Shown one piece after another: positions 25,569 to 33,532 of a stretch of DNA of 64,000 nucleotides (the stretch's first letter is position 1; the number at the start of each line of letters is the position of its first letter). The notes beneath the pieces were generated by a model, which saw only the letters and a list, made by a program, of their open reading frames with translations, was not told the DNA's origin and searched no databases. The position numbers and the translations under genes are program-made. The DNA lies in assembly GCA_902475245.1 (NCBI GenBank), contig CABRYP010000006.1:1-64000 (forward strand), given 5' to 3'. Origin of the DNA: an uncultured Collinsella sp. (lineage in GTDB: Bacteria; Actinomycetota; Coriobacteriia; Coriobacteriales; Coriobacteriaceae).

Positions 25569-27746
25569 ATGAACTTCCGCTCATCTCTCGCCTGCACCTC
25601 GAGCGATATCGCCCGCTGGGGGCTGCGCTCCGTCCTTAAGCGCCAGGGTGGCGTGCTTCCCGGCCGCATCGCCATGAAGATCGACCCCGAGCTGCTGAGC
25701 GACCTCGCGGGCCTTGTCGACCGCAGCGTGGTGATCACCGGCACCAACGGTAAGACCACCACCTCCAACCTCATCGCCGACGCCGTTGCCGCCAGCGGCG
25801 CCACCGTGGTATGCAACCGTGCCGGCAACAATATGGAGCCTGGTGTGGTGGGTGCTCTGCTCGAGGCCCGCGGCGGCCTTAAGCACACCAGCAGCGGCAA
25901 GCGCGTGGGCGTTTTTGAGTGCGACGAGCTCTACACCGTACGCGTTCTGCCCAAGCTCAAGCCGACGTACTTTGTGCTGCTCAACCTGTTCCGCGACCAG
26001 CTAGACCGCTACGGCGAGATCGACCATACCCAAGACGTCATCGCCCATGCGTTGGAGCTCTCTCCGGCAACAACGCTCATCTACAACGCAGACGACCCGC
26101 TGTGTGCCGCAATCGCCGCGCGCGTTCCCAATGCAAGCATCGCCTTTGGCATCGACGGCGCCACCAACACCGAGTCCGACCGCATTAGCGACTCGCGTTT
26201 TTGCTCACAGTGCAACGCACCGTTGGAGTACGACTACGTGCAGTACGGACAGCTTGGCGCATACCATTGCCCTTCGTGCGGCTGGGCCCGCCCCGGGCTT
26301 GTCCGTCGCGTGACGAACGTGGAGCTCGGCTGCGACGGCTACGGCTTTGACCTGAACTTTGGACCCGATATCGACGCACCCGCAACGCACATCGCCACGC
26401 GCTACAACGGCCTGTATATGGTCTACAACGTAGCTGCAGCCTTCTTTGCCGCCCACGAGCTGGGCGTGGACGCAGCTCACCTACAGCCCACGCTTGATGC
26501 CTACGTCCCCGCCGGTGGACGCATGGGCCGCTGGGAAATCGCCGGCCGTACCGTCGAGGCCAATCTGGCCAAAAATCCCGTAGGCTTCGATCGGCAAATC
26601 CAGTCCATCAAGACGGCAGGCGGCAGGCTCTGCGCTTTCTTCCTCAACGACAACGATGCCGACGGCCACGATGTATCGTGGATCTACGACGTCGACTTTG
26701 AGCGCATCGCCGACACAACGGGGCTTGTCGCCTTTGCCGGCGGCACGCGCGCGCATGACATGCAGGTGCGCCTCAAGTACGCCGGCATCGATGCCACGAT
26801 TATCTCGAATATCGAGCAGGCGATCGGTGCCGTTGCGGATGAAGCCGCCGGCGACACTTTCTACGCCGTCGCCAACTACACGGCCTTCCCGCCGCTGGTC
26901 AAGGAGCTCGACGAGCTTAAGAGCACCGATGCGAGCTCGGTCGCCTCCCACGCCGTAACGCGCGCCGATGGGAGCGCTGTCCCCACCGACATTGTGCCGG
27001 TCGAGCTTTCGCGCCCCCTGCGCATCGTCTACCTGTATCCCGATGCCCTCAACCTCTATGGCGACGGCGGCAACGTCATTGCCCTCGAGCGCCGCTGCGC
27101 CTGGCGCGGCATTCCCGTGCGCGTGGACGAGGTCCGCATGGGCGAGTCGCTCGATCTCACCGACGCCGACATCGTCATGATGGGCGGCGGCTCCGATCGC
27201 GACCAGCTGGCCGTGGCGCACGAGCTGCTCGCTCAAAAAGACAAGGTCGCGGCCTATGTTGAGGACGGCGGCACACTGCTTGCCATCTGTGGCAGCTATC
27301 AGCTGCTCGGCCGTTCGTACTATATGGGTGAGAATCGCCTCGAGGGCCTGGGCGTCATTGCCGCCGAAACCGTGCGCGGCTCCGACCGCCTGATCGGCAA
27401 CGTCGCCGTCAAGACCGACCTGGCACCCGAGCCCTTTGTGGGATTCGAGAACCACGGTGGCCGCACGCTTTTGGACGCCGAGGCCACGCCGCTCGGAACG
27501 TCCGTCGTCACGGGCACCGGCAACAACGGCGACGACGGCTTTGAGGGCCTCATCTACAAGGGCGTCATCGGCACGTACCTACACGGACCGGCGCTGCCCA
27601 AGAACCCCGAGCTCGCCGACTGGCTCATCGCCCACGCCCTTGAGCGCCGTGGCGACGCACAGGCCGCCGCCCTGCTGCCGCTCAAGCCCCTCGACGACAC
27701 CTACGAGTACGCCGCCCACGACGCCGCGATGAAGCTCCTCCCCTAA
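25569..27746 (+). CDS. Lipid II isoglutaminyl synthase as one chain: MurT-GatD fusion
   Basis: This enzyme amidates the D-glutamate of lipid II to D-isoglutamine, needed for cross-linking in many Gram-positives. Residues 1-460 are MurT-like: Mur ligase P-loop GTNGKTTTSN (58-67), a Zn ribbon of Cys212, 215, 234 and 237 (FCSQCNAPL ... YHCPSCGWARP), NGLYMVYNVAAAFFA and a C-terminal DUF1727. Residues from about 482 to 725 are GatD: VYLYPDALNLYGDGGNVIAL, nucleophile Cys574 in LLAICGSYQLLG, and His672 in GTYLHGP. In staphylococci and streptococci these are two proteins. The join (about 455-482) is a loose linker. The open frame is uninterrupted at 725 codons. Confidence 0.92.
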   Translation: MNFRSSLACTSSDIARWGLRSVLKRQGGVLPGRIAMKIDPELLSDLAGLVDRSVVITGTNGKTTTSNLIADAVAASGATVVCNRAGNNMEPGVVGALLEARGGLKHTSSGKRVGVFECDELYTVRVLPKLKPTYFVLLNLFRDQLDRYGEIDHTQDVIAHALELSPATTLIYNADDPLCAAIAARVPNASIAFGIDGATNTESDRISDSRFCSQCNAPLEYDYVQYGQLGAYHCPSCGWARPGLVRRVTNVELGCDGYGFDLNFGPDIDAPATHIATRYNGLYMVYNVAAAFFAAHELGVDAAHLQPTLDAYVPAGGRMGRWEIAGRTVEANLAKNPVGFDRQIQSIKTAGGRLCAFFLNDNDADGHDVSWIYDVDFERIADTTGLVAFAGGTRAHDMQVRLKYAGIDATIISNIEQAIGAVADEAAGDTFYAVANYTAFPPLVKELDELKSTDASSVASHAVTRADGSAVPTDIVPVELSRPLRIVYLYPDALNLYGDGGNVIALERRCAWRGIPVRVDEVRMGESLDLTDADIVMMGGGSDRDQLAVAHELLAQKDKVAAYVEDGGTLLAICGSYQLLGRSYYMGENRLEGLGVIAAETVRGSDRLIGNVAVKTDLAPEPFVGFENHGGRTLLDAEATPLGTSVVTGTGNNGDDGFEGLIYKGVIGTYLHGPALPKNPELADWLIAHALERRGDAQAAALLPLKPLDDTYEYAAHDAAMKLLP

Positions 27747-27752
27747 CGACCC

Positions 27753-27791
27753 AACCACCACAAAGGGGACAGGCACCTTTGTGGTGGTTTT
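27753..27791 (+). terminator. Terminator after MurT-GatD, also a dispersed hairpin repeat
   Basis: A 14-bp stem (AACCACCACAAAGG and complement) with loop GGACAGGCA is followed by four T. An almost identical hairpin occurs in opposite orientation at 61108-61142, loop included, so this is a repeat family that can serve as a terminator. Confidence 0.8.
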
Positions 27792-27810
27792 GACCTGCCA
27801 CGGCAGTTTG

Positions 27811-27865
27811 TCTCAATCTGTAACATTTAGACCGTTAAAAGTCATCTTACTGTTACAGATTGAGA
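27811..27865. repeat. Inverted repeat TCTCAATCTGTAACA, 25-base loop
   Basis: Arms at 27811-27825 and 27851-27865 are exact complements. A second copy of the structure follows exactly 80 bases downstream with the same loop length but a different loop sequence. Confidence 0.85.
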
Positions 27866-27890
27866 TGTTCGCCCCGACTGCCGCCGTCTG

Positions 27891-27945
27891 TCTCGATCTG
27901 TAACAGATAGAGCCGATTTGCCCGCCCAGATGTTACAGATTGAGA
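27891..27945. repeat. Second inverted repeat TCTCGATCTGTAACA, 25-base loop
   Basis: Arms at 27891-27905 and 27931-27945 differ from perfect pairing at one position. It shares arm sequence, loop length and a TAGA near the loop start with the copy at 27811. Confidence 0.85.
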
Positions 27946-28030
27946 TGTTTGAATATCGGGATAGAGAGTCAGCTCCTGTGTGGTGGTTTTCCAGTTTACC
28001 AACGATATACGCGCCGGCAAAAAAGTCTGC

Positions 28031-28036
28031 TATACT
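28031..28036 (+). promoter_or_regulatory. -10 box TATACT for tRNA-Glu
   Basis: TATACT lies 10 bases before the tRNA 5' end. No good -35 hexamer is visible at 16-18 bases upstream. Confidence 0.55.
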
Positions 28037-28046
28037 CTTTCCCGCT

Positions 28047-28123
28047 GTCCCCATCGTCTAGCGGCCAAGGACGCCACCCTTTCAAGGTGGATATCGCGGG
28101 TTCGAATCCCGCTGGGGGCACCA
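28047..28123 (+). tRNA. tRNA-Glu (anticodon TTC), CCA encoded
   Basis: The acceptor GTCCCCA pairs with TGGGGGC. The anticodon loop is CCTTTCAAG with anticodon TTC between stems CCACC/GGTGG. The T-arm is GCGGGTTCGAATCCCGC, and A-CCA is encoded at the end. The whole cloverleaf is intact. Confidence 0.97.
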
Positions 28124-28135
28124 CAAAATCTGAGA

Positions 28136-28166
28136 AGCCCGTTACCAATTCGGTAGCGGGCTTTTT
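28136..28166 (+). terminator. Terminator of tRNA-Glu
   Basis: AGCCCGTTACC and GGTAGCGGGCT form an 11-bp stem with one G-T pair, followed by five T. Confidence 0.85.
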
Positions 28167-28179
28167 GCTACCCATGCGC

Positions 28180-28312
28180 CGGGATTCGAACCCGACAGGG
28201 TGCGGAGCTGAGGAAACGCGCAAGCGTTTTCCAGCGCAGCACGCAAGGAGCGGAGCGACGCAGCGGAAGCGAGCGGCGGAAGCCGCACGCGGACATCCCG
28301 CTGGGGGCACCA
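28180..28312. repeat. Inverted T-arm copy and direct 3'-end copy of tRNA-Glu
   Basis: CGGGATTCGAACCCG at 28180-28194 is the exact reverse complement of the tRNA T-arm at 28097-28111. ATCCCGCTGGGGGCACCA at 28295-28312 repeats the last 18 bases of the tRNA directly. Between them is about 100 bases of low-complexity GC-rich sequence made of GCGGAAGC- and GGAGCG-like words. It resembles an attachment-site scar but no integrase is present. Confidence 0.8.
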
Positions 28313-28325
28313 ACTTTAAAATGTT

Positions 28326-28366
28326 CGAACCCGCCGGATGTAAGGTCCGACGGGTTCGTTCTTTTT
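28326..28366 (+). terminator. Second hairpin with T-run beyond the tRNA-end copy
   Basis: CGAACCCGCCGG pairs with CCGACGGGTTCG with small imperfections and is followed by TTCTTTTT. A second terminator after the duplicated tRNA end suggests that the segment was copied together with a transcription unit end. Confidence 0.65.
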
Positions 28367-28402
28367 GCCGTTATAAGACGAAAAGTACTCAACGCCCTTG
28401 CG

Positions 28403-29164
28403 CTAGATGAACAGCTCGCATTCTTTTCGCTCAGAGCAGGCTTTGCTCAACATCTTGGTAGCCGCAGAGAGCATGACGGGATTTACCGCGCGAGCGCCCC
28501 GCGGACATACGGCGACACAGCGCATGCAAGAGATACAGGCCTTTTTGTCCACCCACTTGGGATCGTCTTTGTCGATAGCGCCAACGGGACACACTGCGAC
28601 GCAAGCCCCGCAGGCGGTGCACTCCTTTGTGGCCCTAGGCACCATACCGGTACCCCCGGCTTTCTTATAGGGACGATTGCCCGGAATAGCCGGCTCAGAA
28701 GCATCTCCTGCAGACATCTTTTGCTGAATCTGATCCGCAAACCCAGCGAGCTGCGCCGCGTCCTGCGCATCAGGCCGACCGGCGGCAAACTGGCGAACAA
28801 TAGAATGCTCGGCGATGGCAGAAACCGCCGCGATCACCCGAAAGCCCGCATCTTTCGCCGCATCCTCAAGCTCGACCAGCGTGTCCTCATACGCGCGATT
28901 TCCGTAAACGCAAACCAGAACCGCCTGCGCACCGTTTCCCCGCATCATACCCAAGCGCTCCGCGGCCACAGCCGGGACTCGCCCGCCATACGAGGGCACC
29001 GCGACCACGGCTACATCCTCTTTTGTCATCGCAACTGTGCGAAAACCAAGCCCGCTATCGGTCAGATCTACAGCAACGGTTTCCCCTTCCAACGCATTGG
29101 CAATGTAGCCAGACGCCTTTTCCGTTCCGCCGGTCGGGCTAAACACGATATCGAATACCTTCAT
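28403..29164 (-). CDS. EFR1-family flavodoxin-ferredoxin protein
   Basis: The 253-residue protein joins a flavodoxin-like domain (1-165; FMN loop FSPTGGTEKAS near residue 8, VPSYGGRVPAVAAERL) to a C-terminal ferredoxin with two 4Fe-4S motifs (CTACGACVAVCPVGA and CISCMRCVAVCPRGA). Such EFR1 proteins (EMR-type ferredoxins) move electrons between flavin and iron-sulfur partners in anaerobes. Start ATG 29164 follows GGGGAGG; the longer upstream frame overlaps terminator sequence. It probably forms a single-gene transcript. Confidence 0.9.
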   Translation of the reverse strand: MKVFDIVFSPTGGTEKASGYIANALEGETVAVDLTDSGLGFRTVAMTKEDVAVVAVPSYGGRVPAVAAERLGMMRGNGAQAVLVCVYGNRAYEDTLVELEDAAKDAGFRVIAAVSAIAEHSIVRQFAAGRPDAQDAAQLAGFADQIQQKMSAGDASEPAIPGNRPYKKAGGTGMVPRATKECTACGACVAVCPVGAIDKDDPKWVDKKACISCMRCVAVCPRGARAVNPVMLSAATKMLSKACSERKECELFI

Positions 29165-29295
29165 CGGATAATCCTCCCCTTTACGAACAAACGCCCGAAA
29201 CGTCCGCATGCCAAAACAGGTTACAACTTTTAAGATGCCCCGCGCGAAACACCTGCCCGGCTGCAAGTTCAGAGCAGGTCCGAGCGACATAAAGA

Positions 29296-29325
29296 GAAGG
29301 GGCCTCGCACAGGCGAGACCCCTTC
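29296..29325 (-). terminator. Terminator after glutamine synthetase III
   Basis: GAAGGGGTCTCGC pairs with GCGAGGCCCCTTC, with one G-T pair and a four-base loop, read on the minus strand 23 bases after the stop. TCTTTATG follows. Confidence 0.8.
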
Positions 29326-29348
29326 GCACACAAAATCAAACGTGTCTG

Positions 29349-31436
29349 TTACACATAGAACAGAATGTCGTCGTAGGTCGGAACCGGCCAGTAGTCGGCG
29401 GCCACGATCTCCTCCATGGCATCCACGGCGGCGCGCAGCGTATCCATAGCGGGAACGACCTCATGTGCATACACGTTGGCCTGCTCCTGGCCATCGAGAG
29501 CCTCGGCTTTCTGATGCACGGCGTCGAGTGCCTTGATGGAGTCGTTGATGGTGGTGATGCCGTTGCAGAGCTTGTTGAGCGTGTTCTGCTCGCACTGCAT
29601 GGCGGCCTCGGCACCGGCGGCACGAATAGTCTCAAGGCCCTTAGCGACCTTGGTGGCATAGGCGGTAATGACCGGGCGATAGGTGCGACGCGCCTCGCGA
29701 ACCATCGTGGTGGCCTCGATGTTCATGAGCTTGTTGTACTTCTCGAGCTTGCAGTCGTAGCGGCACTGGGCCTCAGCCTTGGTCAGGACACCCGTCTCCT
29801 CAAAGAGCGCAATGGCCTTATCGGAAACAAAGGCGGGCAGGGCATCGGCCGTGGTCTTGTTGTTGGCAAGGCCGCGCTTCTCGGCCTCGACGGGCCACTC
29901 GTCGGAGTAGCCATCGCCGGAAAAGAGGATGCGCTGGTGGTCGGTCAGGACCTTCTTGCAGTACTCGAGCGCAGCGTCCTGGAACTCATCCTCGGGCGTA
30001 CCCTCAAGCGCGTCGGCGAAGGACTTGAGCGACTTGGCCACGGCGGCATCGAGCACCAGGTTGGAGTCGGAGACGTTCTGCTCGGAGCCGCAGGCACGGA
30101 ACTCGAACTTGTTGCCGGTGAAGGCAAACGGGGAGGTGCGGTTGCGGTCGGTGTTGTCCTGCATCAGCTTGGGCAGGGTATCGGCGCCCAGGTCGAGTAC
30201 GCCGCGCGTGGCATGGACGGAAGCCTTGCCATCGATGATCTTCTCGACGACCTCGGTAAGCTGGTCGCCCAGGAAGATGGACATAATCGCCGGAGGAGCC
30301 TCGTTGGCGCCCAGACGATGGTCGTTGCCGGCCGAGGCAACGGAGGCACGCAGGAGCTCCTGATAGTTATCGACGGCCTCGATCACCGCGGTGAGGAAGA
30401 CGATGAACTGCAGGTTGTCGAGCGGGGTGTCGCCCGGATCGAGCAGATTCTCGGACTCGGTGCCAAGCGACCAGTTGTTGTGCTTGCCCGAACCGTTGAT
30501 GCCCTCGAAGGGCTTCTCGTGCAGCAGGCAGACCAAGTCGTGGCGGGAGGCGATGAGCTTCATCTTCTCCATCATGACCAGATTCTGGTCGATGGCCTCG
30601 TTGACCTCGCCATAGACCGGTGCGAGCTCATGCTGGCAGGGAGCAACCTCGTTGTGCTTGGTCTTGGCGGGAATGCCAAGCGCCCACAGTTCATCGTCCA
30701 GATCCTTCATATAGGCCGAGACAGTGGGGCGGATAGCGCCAAAGTAGTGCTCCTCGAGCTCCTGGCCCTTGCAGGGAGCAGCACCAAAGAGGGTGCGGCC
30801 GGTGATGACCAGGTCCTTGCGCTTGCGGTAAGCGTCCTTCTTGATCAGGAAGTACTCCTGCTCGTCACCCACGGAAGGAACGACCTTCTTGGGGGTCTTG
30901 CCAAACAGCGCCAAAACGCGCTTGGACTCACGCGAGAGCGCGGTCATGGAGCGCAGCAGCGGGGTCTTCTTGTCCAGGGCCTCGCCCGTGTAGGAGCAGA
31001 AAGCCGTGGGGATGCACAGGACATCGTCCTTGATAAAGGCGGGGCTGGTGGGGTCCCAAGCGGTATAGCCACGGGCCTCGAAGGTAGCACGCAGGCCGCC
31101 GTTGGGGAAGCTCGAGGCATCGGGCTCGCCCTGGATGAGGTTCTTGCCCGTAAACTTGGTAATGGCGGTGCCGTCGTGGTTGGGCTCCAGGAAGCTGTCG
31201 TGCTTCTCGGAAGTAATGCCCGAAAGCGGCTGGAACCAGTGCGCGTAGTGCGTCGCGCCCTTGGAGATGGCCCAGACCTTCATGGCATGGGCAACGGCGT
31301 TGGCCACATCCAGGTCGAGCGGCTCACCGCCCTCGAGGGTTGCAGCAAGGCGCTTCCAAATGTCCTTGGGGAGGTAGTCCTTCATGACTTCCTCAGAGAA
31401 CACCATGGTCCCGAAGCGGTCAGTAAGTTCGGCCAT
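29349..31436 (-). CDS. glnN: Glutamine synthetase, type III
   Basis: This large 695-residue glutamine synthetase condenses glutamate and ammonia with ATP. Type III enzymes are dodecamers common in Bacteroidetes, cyanobacteria and gut anaerobes. Features: [43 protein letters not shown] [26 protein letters not shown] (substrate and metal region) and [13 protein letters not shown] long C-terminal helical domain ends in [12 protein letters not shown]. Start ATG 31436 follows AAGGGAG ([18 protein letters not shown]). No P-II or adenylyltransferase gene is nearby. Confidence 0.97.
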   Translation of the reverse strand: MAELTDRFGTMVFSEEVMKDYLPKDIWKRLAATLEGGEPLDLDVANAVAHAMKVWAISKGATHYAHWFQPLSGITSEKHDSFLEPNHDGTAITKFTGKNLIQGEPDASSFPNGGLRATFEARGYTAWDPTSPAFIKDDVLCIPTAFCSYTGEALDKKTPLLRSMTALSRESKRVLALFGKTPKKVVPSVGDEQEYFLIKKDAYRKRKDLVITGRTLFGAAPCKGQELEEHYFGAIRPTVSAYMKDLDDELWALGIPAKTKHNEVAPCQHELAPVYGEVNEAIDQNLVMMEKMKLIASRHDLVCLLHEKPFEGINGSGKHNNWSLGTESENLLDPGDTPLDNLQFIVFLTAVIEAVDNYQELLRASVASAGNDHRLGANEAPPAIMSIFLGDQLTEVVEKIIDGKASVHATRGVLDLGADTLPKLMQDNTDRNRTSPFAFTGNKFEFRACGSEQNVSDSNLVLDAAVAKSLKSFADALEGTPEDEFQDAALEYCKKVLTDHQRILFSGDGYSDEWPVEAEKRGLANNKTTADALPAFVSDKAIALFEETGVLTKAEAQCRYDCKLEKYNKLMNIEATTMVREARRTYRPVITAYATKVAKGLETIRAAGAEAAMQCEQNTLNKLCNGITTINDSIKALDAVHQKAEALDGQEQANVYAHEVVPAMDTLRAAVDAMEEIVAADYWPVPTYDDILFYV

Positions 31437-31862
31437 ACGGAACTCCCTTCGTATCGGCACCGCGTGAGAAGCGGTGTTGATTACTAACGAACGAGTCATA
31501 GCTTAGACTCGCCGTGTTTCCGCGACATTACCGTTATGTTGCCGTCGCGAAACCAATCATTGAGGTTACCCTATCGAGGCGGCGTTGCCACCCTCAACAG
31601 CCAATCAACTGCATAAATTGCAGACCTCTCCCCATGGTTTAAGGGTAGCCAATTTGGGACGGGGCTTTATTAACTGGTATTTCGCATCAGATACCATTCA
31701 ATATAGCCCCATCCTACATTGACCGCTCTGTTATAGGAAATGCCGATAGCAAGGCATCTTTGATTGGTATCCCCAAATAGCGAGTGAAACTCCACCGTGG
31801 CACAGTGGTGCAGTAGAATCCTTACAACACATCACACTATTACGTATCTAGAGGAGCACGAT
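31437..31862. other. 426-base divergent intergenic region glnN/metF
   Basis: The region serves two divergent genes. TGGTAT at 31675-31680 faces ATACCA at 31691-31696 with a 10-base spacer, and another TGGTAT lies at 31765. These could be regulator sites for the methionine or glutamine genes. I recognise no SAM, cobalamin or glutamine riboswitch. Confidence 0.4.
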
Positions 31863-32735
31863 ATGCGCGTCGACGAGGTTTTTAAGCAGGCAGCATCCCA
31901 GGGCACCGCGCCCGTTTCGTTTGAGATGTTCCCGCCCAAGGGCGAGCTGACCCTCGATACGGCTCGCGAAGTGGCAGGCAATCTGTGCAAGCTTTCGCCG
32001 AGCTTTGTCTCGGTCACCTGCTCGGCCGGCGGCTCGGGCAACGGTGCCACCACCGCCCCCATCGCGCATATGATTACGAGCGAATTCGATACGCCCTCGG
32101 TAGCGCACCTCACCTGCGTTGGCCGCACCCACGCCGACATCGCCGCCAAGATTGACGAGTATCGCTCGGCCGGTGTGGAAAACGTGCTAGCCCTGCGCGG
32201 CGACCTGCCCGCTGGCGCGACTGAGGATGACAAGCCCGCCTCGGACTACGCCTACGCCCGTGACCTCATCCCCGAGCTCGTCGACGCCGGCTTTTGCGTG
32301 GGCGCCGCAGCCTACCCTGAGGGTCACATTGCCTGCGAGGATCTCAACCTCTCGGTCGAATACCTCAAGCAAAAACAGGACGCCGGCGCGAGCTTCTTTG
32401 TGACGCAGCTCTTTTTTGACAACGAGTGCTTCTACCGTTTTCGCGAGCTTGCCGACAAGGCCGGCATCACCGTGCCCATTACCGCGGGCATCATGCCGTT
32501 TATGGGCAAGTCGCAGATCAGCCGCATGGTCTTTATGTGCGGCGCGTCGCTGCCCTCCCCCGTCATCAAGATCCTCGCCAAGTACGAGAACGACCCCGAG
32601 AGCCTGCAGGCAGCCGGTGTAGATTATGCCGCCCGTCAGCTTTGCGACCTCAAGGAGCACGGTGCCGACGGTCTGCACCTGTACACTATGAATCGTCCTG
32701 CGATCGCCGCAACCATTATGGAGCGCCTGGGGTAA
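31863..32735 (+). CDS. metF: 5,10-methylenetetrahydrofolate reductase
   Basis: MetF reduces methylene-THF to methyl-THF, the methyl donor for MetH encoded downstream. The 290-residue TIM-barrel protein has VSFEMFPPKG with the catalytic-region Glu, FVSVTCSAGGS, HLTCVGRT, NVLALRGDLP (folate/FAD binding), FFVTQLFFDN and PITAGIMPF. AGAGGAG precedes the ATG; a longer open frame exists but is not conserved. The stop overlaps the next start (TAATG). Confidence 0.97.
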   Translation: MRVDEVFKQAASQGTAPVSFEMFPPKGELTLDTAREVAGNLCKLSPSFVSVTCSAGGSGNGATTAPIAHMITSEFDTPSVAHLTCVGRTHADIAAKIDEYRSAGVENVLALRGDLPAGATEDDKPASDYAYARDLIPELVDAGFCVGAAAYPEGHIACEDLNLSVEYLKQKQDAGASFFVTQLFFDNECFYRFRELADKAGITVPITAGIMPFMGKSQISRMVFMCGASLPSPVIKILAKYENDPESLQAAGVDYAARQLCDLKEHGADGLHLYTMNRPAIAATIMERLG

Positions 32736-33523
32736 TGGAAAAACCGCACATCGATACAGCTTTTGGTGAAGTGCCGGCCGACCTTGCGTCGCCGGCGCTC
32801 TACCGTATCGATGCTGCCCATCGCCCCCGAGTCGACCGTGCCGAGATGCTGCGGTATCTGGGCTATGGCGGCCAGCAGATTGAGCCCGAGCTGTCGCAGC
32901 GTATTGAGCTTGTCGTTGAACGTTTGGAACTGGACATTGAGCCCCGTGGTGTGCGACGCGTGTTTGCCGTCGATGCCACGGGCGTCGACGAGCAGGGCGA
33001 GCCTTGCATCCGCCTGGTCGGCACCAACGTTGAGCTGCGCGGCCGCGATATCTATCGCCACCTCAAAGACGCCCGCTTTGCCGCACTCATGGCATGCACC
33101 CTCGGCATGGACGCCGAGCGTCGCCTGCGAACCACGGGAGCCCAGCAGCCCCTAGAGGGAGCCGTGCTCGACGCCGCATGCTCTGCCTATGTAGAAGCCG
33201 CCGTCGAGCAGATGGACCAACAGGTCAAGGCTGCGGCCGCCGTACACGGACTCGCCGGTAACTGGCGCTTCAGCCCCGGCTACGGCGACTGCCCGCTTAC
33301 GGCCCAGCACTCAATCGTGGCTGTGCTCAACGCCACGCGGCTCATCGGGCTTACCGTCACGCCGACCAGCCTGCTCATGCCCACCAAGAGCGTGACCGCG
33401 GTGATCGGTCTGTTTGATGGCAAGGTCCGCGACGCCCAGAGCCGCCCCACCTGCAATATCTGCCGTATGCGCGAGCACTGCCGTTTCCGCGCCGCCCACA
33501 CCACCTGCTATTCCAGCCATTAG
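32735..33523 (+). CDS. Free-standing MetH reactivation-domain protein
   Basis: The 262-residue protein contains the signature of the vitamin B12-dependent methionine synthase activation domain (NWRFSPGYGDCPLTAQ, matching R-x-SPGYxxxP), which binds SAM and re-methylates oxidised cob(II)alamin. It also has a C-terminal cysteine cluster, CNICRMREHC. In E. coli this domain is the C-terminal part of MetH. Here MetH ends after the B12 domain and this gene lies directly upstream, coupled to metF. It should therefore reactivate MetH in trans. Confidence 0.88.
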   Translation: MEKPHIDTAFGEVPADLASPALYRIDAAHRPRVDRAEMLRYLGYGGQQIEPELSQRIELVVERLELDIEPRGVRRVFAVDATGVDEQGEPCIRLVGTNVELRGRDIYRHLKDARFAALMACTLGMDAERRLRTTGAQQPLEGAVLDAACSAYVEAAVEQMDQQVKAAAAVHGLAGNWRFSPGYGDCPLTAQHSIVAVLNATRLIGLTVTPTSLLMPTKSVTAVIGLFDGKVRDAQSRPTCNICRMREHCRFRAAHTTCYSSH

Positions 33524-33532
33524 GAGCCCCCG

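Noticed and set aside
27811..27945. CRISPR array interpretation of the TGTTACAGATTGAGA words
   Set aside because: The copies alternate in orientation and there are no cas genes; the 25-base intervals are hairpin loops, not spacers in a direct-repeat array.
31795..31830. tRNA-like words GTGGCACAGTGG upstream of metF
   Set aside because: No cloverleaf can be completed; only a chance resemblance to a D-arm.
31437..31862. Possible SAM or cobalamin riboswitch ahead of metF/metH
   Set aside because: No B12-box or SAM-aptamer signature is visible; only short inverted half-sites.
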